Origin: Lachnospiraceae bacterium
GTDB taxonomy: Bacteria > Bacillota > Clostridia > Lachnospirales > Lachnospiraceae
Direction: 5' to 3'
Length of the DNA stretch: 37,559 nucleotides
NCBI GenBank assembly: GCA_029006155.1
Contig: JAQXGF010000055.1
Location: 1-37,559 of the forward strand
Both the position numbers and the translations under genes were made by a program. Below are positions 15,612 through 23,060 of this stretch, piece after piece (position 1 is the first letter of the stretch; each line of letters starts with the position of its first letter). The notes under the pieces were generated by a model that was given only the letters and a program-made list of their open reading frames with translations, was not told where the DNA came from and did no database searches.

Positions 15612-17114
15612 ATGAAAATTCATGCGAAAGAGCACCGGGTGCTCGGACAGAGAGATCCGATGATCTACGGACACTTCATTGAGCATTTTCACAGACAGAT
15701 TTACGGTGGTGTCTATGATCCGGGCAATCCGCTCTCGGATGAGGACGGACTGCGGACCGATGTGCTGAGTGCGATGCGCAAGATCCACGTGCCGATCCTG
15801 CGCTGGCCGGGCGGCTGCTTTGTGTCGTCTTACCACTGGAAGGATGGCGTCGGAGAGAAACGGGTGCCGTTATTTGACAAAGCATGGCGCGTGGAAGAGC
15901 CGAATACGTTCGGGACAGATGAGTATATCCAGATGTGCCGGAAGATCGGATGTGAACCGTACATCTGCACAAATGCAGGTACCGGAACAGCCGAGGAGAT
16001 GAGCGACTGGGTCGAGTACTGCAATCTGGAAAACGAAGGACAGTATGCGAAATGGCGGATTGCAAACGGGTATGAAGAGCCGCATAAGGTCAAATACTGG
16101 AGTATTGGAAATGAGAACTACGGCTGGTGGGAGATCGGTGCCAAGGATGAAAAGGAATGGGGACGCCTGACGCTGGAAGCAGCAAAGATGATGAAACATG
16201 TGGATCCGTGTACGGAGCTTTCTGCTGCAGCGCTGACCGATATTGACTGGAATGTCAATCTGCTCAAGAACTGCGGACAGTTCCTTGACTGGATCTCCAT
16301 TCATGAATACTGGGATCCGATCCATGAGACAAACGATGGCGCAGACTATGATGCATGCATGGCCTACACGGCGGATATCGGACATTCGGTGCGCAAGGTT
16401 AGGGGACTTCTGGAGGCATTTGGTCTGGAGAAAAAGATCCGGATTGCTTTTGATGAGTGGAATCTGCGCCAGTGGTATCATCCGAAGGTACACTGCATTG
16501 AACAGGGTGTGACGAAGGAGGAATACGTCGTTCCCCGCAATGACAACGACATCAACTCCCAGTACACGATGGCGGATGCGGTATTTACCGCGAGTTTTCT
16601 GAACATGTGCAACCGGAACTGCGACATCGTGGGCATGGCGAATTTTGCGCCGATCGTGAATACGCGCGGTTGTATTTATACGTATCCGGATGGTATCGTG
16701 CTGCGGAGCACATATCATGTATTTGACCTGTATGTGAATTACCTCGGGGATGTCGTGCTGGATACGTGGCAGGAGGACGTGCCGGTGAAGAAGATGAAGC
16801 GCGTCGACGGTGAGATCGTGGAGGTCGAGCAGCTGGATGTGCTCGTGACATCGTTCAGTGACCACGCAGGCTATGCAGTCGCAGCGATCAATAAGTCGGC
16901 AGACGAGGAGCTGAGTTTTACGCTGGAGCTGGATGCCGCCGGGGCTGTGACGGTGGATTATATCTGCGGTGACAGTACAGAGGCTTACAATGACGTAGAC
17001 CACGACGGTGTCGTGATCCAGCATAAAGAGCTCGGTGCATTTGAGAGCGGCATGACGATTACACTGCCGCCGCATTCGGTCAATGTGATTCGGATCGGGG
17101 TGGAAGAGGCGTAG
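15612..17114 (+). CDS. Alpha-L-arabinofuranosidase, GH51
   Basis: The 500-residue enzyme matches bacterial GH51 arabinofuranosidases in full length. The N-terminus MIYGHFIEHFHRQIYGGVYD and ILRWPGGCFVSSYHW are family signatures. The catalytic acid/base is Glu168 in WSIGNENYGWWE and the nucleophile is Glu282 in IAFDEWN. A TIM barrel comes first and a C-terminal beta domain (from about residue 385) ends with HSVNVIRIG. There is no signal peptide, so it acts inside the cell on imported arabinosides, releasing L-arabinose. It has its own upstream region with a large inverted repeat, and its neighbours are the sugar transporter and an SDR. Symbol abfA/arfA is in use for the family but varies. Confidence 0.95.
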   Translation: MKIHAKEHRVLGQRDPMIYGHFIEHFHRQIYGGVYDPGNPLSDEDGLRTDVLSAMRKIHVPILRWPGGCFVSSYHWKDGVGEKRVPLFDKAWRVEEPNTFGTDEYIQMCRKIGCEPYICTNAGTGTAEEMSDWVEYCNLENEGQYAKWRIANGYEEPHKVKYWSIGNENYGWWEIGAKDEKEWGRLTLEAAKMMKHVDPCTELSAAALTDIDWNVNLLKNCGQFLDWISIHEYWDPIHETNDGADYDACMAYTADIGHSVRKVRGLLEAFGLEKKIRIAFDEWNLRQWYHPKVHCIEQGVTKEEYVVPRNDNDINSQYTMADAVFTASFLNMCNRNCDIVGMANFAPIVNTRGCIYTYPDGIVLRSTYHVFDLYVNYLGDVVLDTWQEDVPVKKMKRVDGEIVEVEQLDVLVTSFSDHAGYAVAAINKSADEELSFTLELDAAGAVTVDYICGDSTEAYNDVDHDGVVIQHKELGAFESGMTITLPPHSVNVIRIGVEEA

Positions 17115-17133
17115 GAAAATAGTATGGAATATG

Positions 17134-17183
17134 ACCGGAATCCTGAAAAGCAGCGATTGCTTCGGGGGATTCCGGTATTTTTA
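17134..17183 (+). terminator. Terminator after GH51 gene
   Basis: Perfect 10-base arms ACCGGAATCC (17134-17143) and GGATTCCGGT (17167-17176) with an inner AAGCA/TGCTT stem are followed by ATTTTTAT. It begins 20 bases after the stop codon. Confidence 0.85.
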
Positions 17184-17223
17184 TGTATAAACGATCTGGC
17201 ACAGTGGTGGGGCGGATGGCAGA

Positions 17224-17327
17224 CAGAATGCATAAAAACGGTTGCGGATGTTTGTGCATTCGTTCGTATGGACGAAAGGCCGGATTTGTAGTATTATAAA
17301 ATTAAATTTGTAAAATGATTTTACAAA
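17224..17327 (+). promoter_or_regulatory. SDR promoter region with operator-like inverted repeat
   Basis: A -35-like TGGACG (17269-17274) and -10-like TATTAT (17292-17297) are 17 bases apart. Immediately downstream lies a perfect inverted repeat, TTTGTAAAAT (17307-17316) and ATTTTACAAA (17318-17327), separated by one base; its size and position fit a TetR-type operator covering the transcription start. Further upstream CAGAATGCATAAAAA (17224-17238) is identical to a 15-base string before the sugar transporter, and GAATGCA (17226-17232) / TGCATTC (17255-17261) form another inverted repeat. Confidence 0.55.
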
Positions 17328-17383
17328 ATTGAGAAATGAGGACACATGGAACAAACTGATAATAAAAGACAGGAGGTTTTGCT

Positions 17384-18160
17384 ATGGGAATTATTGAAAA
17401 AATGCGTCTGGATGGCAAGAAGGGATTTGTGACGGGCGGTGCGCGTGGCATCGGGAAATGTACGGCTACGGCGTTTGCAGAGGCTGGAGCGGATGTGGCG
17501 ATTGTGGATCTGGACTATGCGGAGGCAGTGAAGACGGCAAAGGAGCTCGCAGATAAGACCGGGCGCAAGGTGATTGCGATCGAGGCGGACTGCACCATTC
17601 CGGAGCAGGTCGATGCGATGGTAGCGAAAGTCGTAGAAGAGCTTGGCGGCCTTCATTTCTGCCACAACAATGCGGGTATCTGCATCAATGCCCCGGCGGA
17701 GGAGATGACTTATGCGCAGTGGTCAAAAGTCATCAATGTAAATTTGAATGGCATTTTCCTGACAGACATCGCAGCGGGAAAATATATGCTGGCACATGGC
17801 GGCGGATCAATCATCAATACGGCGTCCATGTCGGCTCATATCGTCAATGTCCCGCAGCCGCAGTGCGCATACAATGCGTCCAAGGCAGGCGTGATCCAGC
17901 TGACCAAGTCTCTGGCGATTGAATGGGCAAAACGCGGCGTGCGTGTCAACTGCATCAGCCCGGGATACATTGGCACGGAGCTGACGTTAAATTCTCCGAC
18001 CCTGATCCCGCTGATTGAGAAGTGGAACGAGATGGCGCCGCTGGGCCGCATGGGCAAGCCGGAAGAACTGGAGTCGATCTGTGTCTACCTCGCCGGCGAT
18101 ACGAGTACGTTTACGACCGGATCGGACTTTGTGATCGACGGCGCGTTTACGTGCTTCTAA
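17384..18160 (+). CDS. SDR-family NAD(P)-dependent oxidoreductase
   Basis: A 258-residue classical short-chain dehydrogenase. The nucleotide-binding motif is TGGARGIG (residues 17-24), NNAG is at 95-98, and the catalytic set is Ser148, Tyr163 and Lys167 in YNASK. An acidic residue after the second strand (VDLD) suggests preference for NAD over NADP. The C-terminus (TTGSDFVIDGAFTCF) is typical of sugar-alcohol or polyol dehydrogenases such as GolD, but the substrate cannot be fixed from sequence. It starts behind ACAGGAGGTT. A TetR gene follows 200 bases downstream on its own promoter, and an operator-like repeat lies upstream, so TetR control of this gene is a reasonable inference. Confidence 0.9.
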   Translation: MGIIEKMRLDGKKGFVTGGARGIGKCTATAFAEAGADVAIVDLDYAEAVKTAKELADKTGRKVIAIEADCTIPEQVDAMVAKVVEELGGLHFCHNNAGICINAPAEEMTYAQWSKVINVNLNGIFLTDIAAGKYMLAHGGGSIINTASMSAHIVNVPQPQCAYNASKAGVIQLTKSLAIEWAKRGVRVNCISPGYIGTELTLNSPTLIPLIEKWNEMAPLGRMGKPEELESICVYLAGDTSTFTTGSDFVIDGAFTCF

Positions 18161-18232
18161 AAAACGGGCAGCCTGAAAAACGCTGTCGATATTCCCTTTC
18201 CTTTGGCGGATGTTTCAAGACAAGAAACGACA

Positions 18233-18261
18233 TTGCCGTGTCTGAAATTGTATGTTATAGT
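18233..18261 (+). promoter_or_regulatory. Promoter of the TetR gene
   Basis: TTGCCG (18233-18238) and TATAGT (18256-18261) are separated by 17 bases. Transcription would begin near 18268, about 90 bases before the TetR start codon. No convincing terminator was seen between the SDR stop at 18160 and this promoter. Confidence 0.55.
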
Positions 18262-18360
18262 ACAGAAATAGGGCAAATCTAAATCAAGAATGTTTTGTTG
18301 CCGATTTCTGTTGCGGAAACTGACATCAGGGATCAGAGGCAGAACATAGAAGGAGAGGAC

Positions 18361-18951
18361 ATGCTGGAAAAGGCGGCGTATCTGCGGCTGCCGGAGGCGC
18401 GCAGACAGGAGATCATAGAAAAGAGCATGGATCTGTATCTGGAGTATCCATATAAGGAGGTTACGATCCGCAGGATTGTAGAGCGGCTTCAGATCAATAT
18501 GAATACATTTTACCGGTACTTTGCATCCAAGGACGATTTGTACCTGTATCTGTATGATGCGATTGAGGGAAAGGCGGAGCAGCGCCTTTTGCCAGATGAG
18601 TTTTTTATCCGGCTGCAGGATGCAGGCGGCGTCTGGACGGAGAGGGAAAACCGGTTTTTGCTCACGTTTCTGGAGCTTCCGGACGAGGTGATTCATCGCG
18701 TGTATTTTGACCCGAACCTGAATATTTCCGGCCATATTCGCCAGTTCTACCGGGAACGGCTGGAGGAAAAGAGACAGAAGGGGCTGTTGCGGGAGGACGT
18801 GGATATGGATTTGGCGACCTATCTGTACCTGACAGCAAACTATAACCTGCTGCAGTATGCTCGGACGTACCACCTCTCACTGGAAGAATTTATGGAAAAA
18901 AAGGAATACCTATACTACTCGCTGTTTGAGCACGGTGTGTCAAACAAATAA
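18361..18951 (+). CDS. TetR/AcrR-family transcriptional regulator
   Basis: The ATG at 18361 follows GAAGGAGAGG and gives 196 residues, the usual TetR length; an in-frame upstream start (18295) would add 22 residues without a ribosome site. The N-terminal helix-turn-helix reads EVTIRRIVERLQINMNTFYR then YFASKDDLYLYLYD. The C-terminal ligand domain is helical and not assignable to a ligand. Candidate targets in the window are the inverted repeat before the SDR (17307-17327) and the palindrome before the downstream peptide transporter (19012-19025). Confidence 0.88.
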   Translation: MLEKAAYLRLPEARRQEIIEKSMDLYLEYPYKEVTIRRIVERLQINMNTFYRYFASKDDLYLYLYDAIEGKAEQRLLPDEFFIRLQDAGGVWTERENRFLLTFLELPDEVIHRVYFDPNLNISGHIRQFYRERLEEKRQKGLLREDVDMDLATYLYLTANYNLLQYARTYHLSLEEFMEKKEYLYYSLFEHGVSNK

Positions 18952-18960
18952 ATAATCAGA

Positions 18961-18999
18961 AAAATGCGGTACTTTTCCTGAAAGAGCCGCATTTTTTTC
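18961..18999 (+). terminator. Terminator after TetR gene
   Basis: AAATGCGG (18962-18969) pairs with CCGCATTT (18987-18994), with an inner CTTTT/GAAAG stem, followed by TTTTTC. The U-run abuts the -35 box of the next promoter. Confidence 0.85.
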
Positions 19000-19048
19000 T
19001 TGACAAGAGATGTAAGCGCGCTTACTATAGATTCATAGCGCGCCGCTA
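19000..19048 (+). promoter_or_regulatory. Peptide-transporter promoter with GC-rich palindromic operator
   Basis: A consensus -35 TTGACA (19000-19005) and -10-like TACTAT (19023-19028) are 17 bases apart. A perfect 14-base palindrome GTAAGCGCGCTTAC (19012-19025) fills the spacer and touches the -10, a classic repressor position. A second, shorter inverted repeat TAGCG/CGCTA (19036-19040 and 19044-19048) lies at the expected transcription start. The binding protein is unknown; the TetR just upstream is a candidate, and the central CG would also suit a LacI-type protein. Confidence 0.65.
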
Positions 19049-19094
19049 GGATTAGCAGGAATTGCAGAGGCGCAGAAATAAGAGGAGCGGAATG

Positions 19095-20060
19095 ATGAGA
19101 CGATATGTGACGAAACGAATTTTACTTGCCCTGCTGACGGTGGCAGTGGCGCTCGTGATTAATTTTCTTCTGATCCATCTAGCACCGGGCGATCCGACAA
19201 AGGTGCTGGCTGGCAGCGGACATCCGTCGCCGGAGATGGAGGCGGCACTGACCGTGAAGTACGGATTGGATAAGCCACTGTATGTGCAGTTCATCAGCTA
19301 TGTGAAGAATCTGCTCAAGGGCGATATGGGCAATTCCTATGTGTATAATCAGCCGGTGACAAAGCTGATTCTGGATCGGTTCGGACCGTCCTCGCTGCTG
19401 GCGCTGACGAGTGCGATTCTGGCAGCCGTGCTCGGCACGTTGCTGGGGCTTGTGACTTCGACGCGGCAGGGAAGCCGTCTGGACTATATTATTAACGCAG
19501 TCTCGTATTTCTTCTATTCGATGCCATCCTTCTGGCTCGGTATGATGGCGATCCTGCTGTTCTCGACGGCTCTTCATTTCCTTCCGACCTCCGGTATGGT
19601 GAGCCTGCGTGCATCCTATACCGGTATGGCGCATGTGCTCGATATTTTAAAACATATGGTACTTCCGGTGGGGACTCTGACGATCATCGAGATCCCGGTC
19701 TACCTGCGTATTTTCCGCACTTCCGTCTCCCAGACGATGACGGAAGACTTCATTAATACGTTCCGGGCCGTCGGCATGGATGAAAAGACGATTTTCCGCA
19801 GATACGTCCTGAAGAACAGCATCCTTCCGACGATCACCGTATTCGGTATCAACCTGGCCTATACGGTCATGGGCGCGGCACTGATCGAGGTCGTATTTGC
19901 ATGGCCAGGGATTGGCCGAATGATGCTGGATGCGATCGGCAAGCGTGACTATCCGCTGCTGATGGGCATTTATCTGGTACTTTCGATTTCTGTGGCGGTC
20001 ATCACGATGCTGACGGATCTGGTGTATGCGGCGGTAGACCCGCGGATTCGATATAAATAA
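19095..20060 (+). CDS. Peptide ABC transporter permease (DppB/OppB-like)
   Basis: The ATG at 19095 has AGGAG seven bases upstream and gives 321 residues; the adjoining ATG at 19092 is possible. The start MRRYVTKRILLALLTVAVAL and HLAPGDPTKVLAG are typical of DppB. About six membrane helices follow, with the ABC contact loop INTFRAVGMDEKTIFRRYVL. The C-terminus LVYAAVDPRIRYK is the standard ending for this family. It is the first gene of an operon with a second permease, two ATPases, a binding protein, a carboxypeptidase and a hydrolase. Confidence 0.93.
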   Translation: MRRYVTKRILLALLTVAVALVINFLLIHLAPGDPTKVLAGSGHPSPEMEAALTVKYGLDKPLYVQFISYVKNLLKGDMGNSYVYNQPVTKLILDRFGPSSLLALTSAILAAVLGTLLGLVTSTRQGSRLDYIINAVSYFFYSMPSFWLGMMAILLFSTALHFLPTSGMVSLRASYTGMAHVLDILKHMVLPVGTLTIIEIPVYLRIFRTSVSQTMTEDFINTFRAVGMDEKTIFRRYVLKNSILPTITVFGINLAYTVMGAALIEVVFAWPGIGRMMLDAIGKRDYPLLMGIYLVLSISVAVITMLTDLVYAAVDPRIRYK

Positions 20061-20074
20061 CAGGAGGAACGGCA

Positions 20075-20914
20075 ATGACTGGCATAAAAAAATACAGCAG
20101 AATTTTCAAGGAAAACAGAGCTCTGAAATATGGCTGCATCCTTCTGTTACTGGTCGTGCTCATCGCGATCTTTGCTCCGTTTCTGGAAACGTATGGACCG
20201 AAGCAGCTGAGCAGTGATACGTTGATGGCTCCGTGCAAAGAGCACTGGCTCGGCACCGACGACCTCGGAAGAGATGTGTATAGTATGCTGATCGAGGGAT
20301 CGCGCGTCTCTTTGACGGTCGGCATTATCGCGGCGGCGATCACCGGAGTGATCGGGGTTCTGTTCGGTGCGATCGCCGGATATTTTGGAGGCGCAGCCGA
20401 TAAGATTATGAACGAGGTCATCAATATTTTCATGATGTTGCCGACCTTCTTTCTCGTACTGATCATTATCGCGCTGTTCGGAAGCAGTATGCTGAACGTG
20501 ATGATCGTCATCGGACTGACGAGCTGGCCGTCCAATGCGCGTCTGATGCGTGCGCAGGCGATGTCGCTGCGGGAGCGCACGTTTGTAAAGAGCGCGGAGG
20601 CGATCGGTGAGAGCCGGACGGCGATCATTCTTCGCTATATTATTCCAAACGGAATTTTCCCGGTCATCGCGAATACGACGATGAACATCGGCGGAGCGAT
20701 CCTGACGGAGGCGTCTTTATCCTTCTTAGGACTTGGCGATCCGAACGTGGTGAGTTGGGGACAGATGATCAATCAGGGCAGAGGCTACATCCTGAATGGC
20801 TGGTGGGTGGCTGCATTTGCCGGACTTGCGATTCTTCTGATCGTGCTGATTTTCTATCTGATCGGTGACGGAATTACCGCATGGATGAATCCGAAGACAG
20901 GAGGGAAACACTGA
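20075..20914 (+). CDS. Peptide ABC transporter permease (DppC/OppC-like)
   Basis: A 279-residue permease behind CAGGAGGAAC, 14 bases after the first permease. It has the DppC N-terminal region with the first helix (YGCILLLLVVLIAIFAPFL) and the motif HWLGTDDLGRDVYSMLIEGS, diagnostic of the family. The EAA loop is FVKSAEAIGESRTAIILRYI, and the C-terminus contains SFLGLGDPNVVSWGQMINQG. Its stop codon overlaps the start of the ATPase gene in an ATGA arrangement, so translation is coupled. Confidence 0.93.
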   Translation: MTGIKKYSRIFKENRALKYGCILLLLVVLIAIFAPFLETYGPKQLSSDTLMAPCKEHWLGTDDLGRDVYSMLIEGSRVSLTVGIIAAAITGVIGVLFGAIAGYFGGAADKIMNEVINIFMMLPTFFLVLIIIALFGSSMLNVMIVIGLTSWPSNARLMRAQAMSLRERTFVKSAEAIGESRTAIILRYIIPNGIFPVIANTTMNIGGAILTEASLSFLGLGDPNVVSWGQMINQGRGYILNGWWVAAFAGLAILLIVLIFYLIGDGITAWMNPKTGGKH

Positions 20915-21870
20915 TGGCACTGCTGGAGATCAAAAATCTGAATGTGACGTATCAAACAAAAGACCGGAAGATCAAAGCGGTGGAGGATGTGTCGCTTACG
21001 ATCGAGCAGGGCGCGCCGCTTGGCATTGTCGGGGAGAGCGGTTCCGGAAAGTCGACCCTGGCGATGGCGGTGCTCCGGATGTTGCCGGAGAGCACGCTGG
21101 TGAATGGCGAGGTACGTTTAAAAGGAACGGACCTGCTTTCTCTTTCGGATGAGAAGCTACGGGCACTGCGCTGGAAAGAACTCTCCGTCGTCTTTCAGAA
21201 ATCCATGAATCTGCTGAGTCCGGTGCACCGGATCGACCGACAGCTGATCGATATGTACCGGGTCCATGAGCCGAAGGCGGCAGCCGCAGATGTGCGGAAA
21301 ATTCTCGCAAGGCTTCTGGAGATGGTAAATCTGCCGGAGCGTGTGTTGAAGTCGTATCCACATGAACTCTCCGGAGGGCAGCTGCAGCGTGTCTCGATCG
21401 CAGCGAGCCTGATGCACAATCCGCCGTTCGTCATTCTCGACGAGGCGACGACGGCACTGGATGTCATCACGCAGGGACAGATTTTAAATGAGATCAATGC
21501 GTTAAGAGAGAAGATGAATGTGACGTGGATGCTAATCACCCACGATATTTCGGTCGTATCGTCCTGCTGTTCCTGCGTGGCAGTCATGTACGCCGGACGG
21601 CTGATGGAGTACGGGACGACGGAGCAGGTCATCTGCCATCCGGGACATCCGTATACACAGGGGCTGCTCGGGTCGTTTCCGACTTTATATGGAGAAAAAG
21701 AGAGCCTGCAGGGGATTCCGGGGAATATGCCGGACCTGGCCGAAAAGCCGGACGGCTGTGTGTTTGCTTCCCGTTGTCCGAGAGCGACGGAAGCCTGCCG
21801 GAAAGGTACGATGACGATGACAGACGTAGGAGACGGACATTTGACGGCCTGTCTTCTGGAAAGGCGGTGA
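20914..21870 (+). CDS. Peptide ABC transporter ATPase (DppD/OppD-like)
   Basis: The start at 20914 overlaps the previous stop (ATGA) with GGAGGG upstream; an in-frame ATG 33 bases earlier lies inside dppC and is not needed. The 318-residue protein has Walker A GESGSGKST, signature LSGGQLQR and Walker B VILDEATTALD. The C-terminal oligopeptide-transporter extension (GHPYTQGLLGSFPTL) is followed by the cysteine cluster CVFASRCPRATEACR, which in related DppD proteins binds an iron-sulfur cluster. It pairs with the next ATPase. Confidence 0.94.
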   Translation: MALLEIKNLNVTYQTKDRKIKAVEDVSLTIEQGAPLGIVGESGSGKSTLAMAVLRMLPESTLVNGEVRLKGTDLLSLSDEKLRALRWKELSVVFQKSMNLLSPVHRIDRQLIDMYRVHEPKAAAADVRKILARLLEMVNLPERVLKSYPHELSGGQLQRVSIAASLMHNPPFVILDEATTALDVITQGQILNEINALREKMNVTWMLITHDISVVSSCCSCVAVMYAGRLMEYGTTEQVICHPGHPYTQGLLGSFPTLYGEKESLQGIPGNMPDLAEKPDGCVFASRCPRATEACRKGTMTMTDVGDGHLTACLLERR

Positions 21871-21874
21871 AGAG

Positions 21875-22873
21875 ATGGCTTATCTGGAGGCAGAGCATTT
21901 AAGTAAACGCTACCCGATGCGGGGCAGCAAGGGCAAGCAGTTCGTGCAGGCGGTAGATGATGTGAGCTTTTCGATAGAACCGGGCGAGGTGCTTGGCGTC
22001 ATTGGGGAGAGTGGCTGTGGAAAGTCGACACTTGGACGGATGCTGATCGGGCTGGAGGATATCACGTCCGGGACAGTGACGTACGGTGGACAGTCACTGA
22101 CAGATCTGATGAAAAAAGATCGGAAGGGATTTCGCCGGACGGCGCAGATGGTATTCCAGAATCCGTTCGATACATTTCCGCCGGGAGAGACGATGCAGAA
22201 CATTTTGCTGCGCGTCATGAAAATCCACCGGATCGGCGCGAATAAGGAAGAGCGGCTGCGAAAATGTGAACAGCTGCTCGAAGAGGCAGGATTAAAGCCT
22301 GCAAAGGATTTCCTGAAACGGTATTCGCATGAACTCTCCGGAGGGCAGCTGCAGCGCCTGTCGATTGTACGTTCGATGATGCTGTCGCCGAAATTTATCG
22401 TGGCAGACGAGCCGGTCTCGATGCTAGACGTCTCGGTGCGGGCGGATATCATTCATATGCTGCAGGAGATCACAAAGAAAAATGATACGGCACTCGTGTT
22501 TATCAGCCATGATCTGGCGACGACCCGGTTTATTTCTGATCGGATCGTAGTCATGTATCTCGGACAGGTCGTGGAAAGCGGTCAGACGGATCAGGTATTG
22601 CATCATCCGCATCATCCATATACGAAAGCGCTGCTGTCATACTGTGCGAATATCGATCCGACACAGAAAAAAGAGCAGATCCCGGTGCCGGGTGAGGCTG
22701 CGGCGGCAGAAGGTGAGCGAAAGGGCTGCTATTTTGCACCGCGGTGCTATATGGCAGAAGACCGGTGCTTCCGGGAGCGTCCGAAGATGCAGGAAGTGGA
22801 GCCGGGGCACTGTGCTGCATGCAATCTCATAAGGAGGGACCCGCTTGCGGGAGGATCCCTTATGAGTCAGTAA
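21875..22873 (+). CDS. Peptide ABC transporter ATPase (DppF/OppF-like)
   Basis: A 332-residue ATPase starting 5 bases after the previous stop. Walker A is GESGCGKST, the signature LSGGQLQR, and Walker B IVADEPVSMLD. The C-terminus has HHPYTKALLSYC and the cysteine block GCYFAPRCYMAEDRC. The last 15 codons (IRRDPLAGGSLMSQ) are written by a 41-base palindromic element that is repeated just downstream. The ordinary family end would be around CAACNL, so the element appears to have supplied a new tail and stop codon. The tail is unlikely to disturb the ATPase core. Confidence 0.93.
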   Translation: MAYLEAEHLSKRYPMRGSKGKQFVQAVDDVSFSIEPGEVLGVIGESGCGKSTLGRMLIGLEDITSGTVTYGGQSLTDLMKKDRKGFRRTAQMVFQNPFDTFPPGETMQNILLRVMKIHRIGANKEERLRKCEQLLEEAGLKPAKDFLKRYSHELSGGQLQRLSIVRSMMLSPKFIVADEPVSMLDVSVRADIIHMLQEITKKNDTALVFISHDLATTRFISDRIVVMYLGQVVESGQTDQVLHHPHHPYTKALLSYCANIDPTQKKEQIPVPGEAAAAEGERKGCYFAPRCYMAEDRCFRERPKMQEVEPGHCAACNLIRRDPLAGGSLMSQ

Positions 22874-22928
22874 TAATCTCATAAGGAGGGACCCGCTTGC
22901 GGGAGGATCCCTTATGAGCCAGTAAAAT
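22826..22928 (+). repeat. Tandem duplicated palindromic element
   Basis: Two identical 41-base hairpin units lie at 22826-22866 and 22878-22918, 52 bases apart. Each starts CTCATAAGGAGGGACCCGC and ends with the matching GCGGG...CCTTATGAG, giving outer 9-base arms and an inner CCCGC/GCGGG stem with a TT loop. The flanks are also duplicated (AAT before; CAGTAA after, with T or C at the junction), and AATCTCA recurs after the second unit. The first unit is translated as the end of dppF. It is between the ATPases and the binding-protein gene. It may be a REP/MITE-like element or an RNA processing and stabilising hairpin pair. Confidence 0.85.
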
Positions 22929-23060
22929 CTCAGAAGATTACCCGCGGAGCCGGCATGAAAGAAGCGCCGGAGACAAAAGAAGAAGACAGCACAGGAGAGG
23001 CGAACGCTCTGGATGTCGGTCTTTGCGGGACAATCATAAAAAAGCAGGAGGAGAGAAAAC

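Noticed and set aside
15870-17075. Minus-strand ORF of 401 codons
   Set aside because: Antisense to the GH51 gene with a Cys/His/Ile-rich shadow translation; no support.
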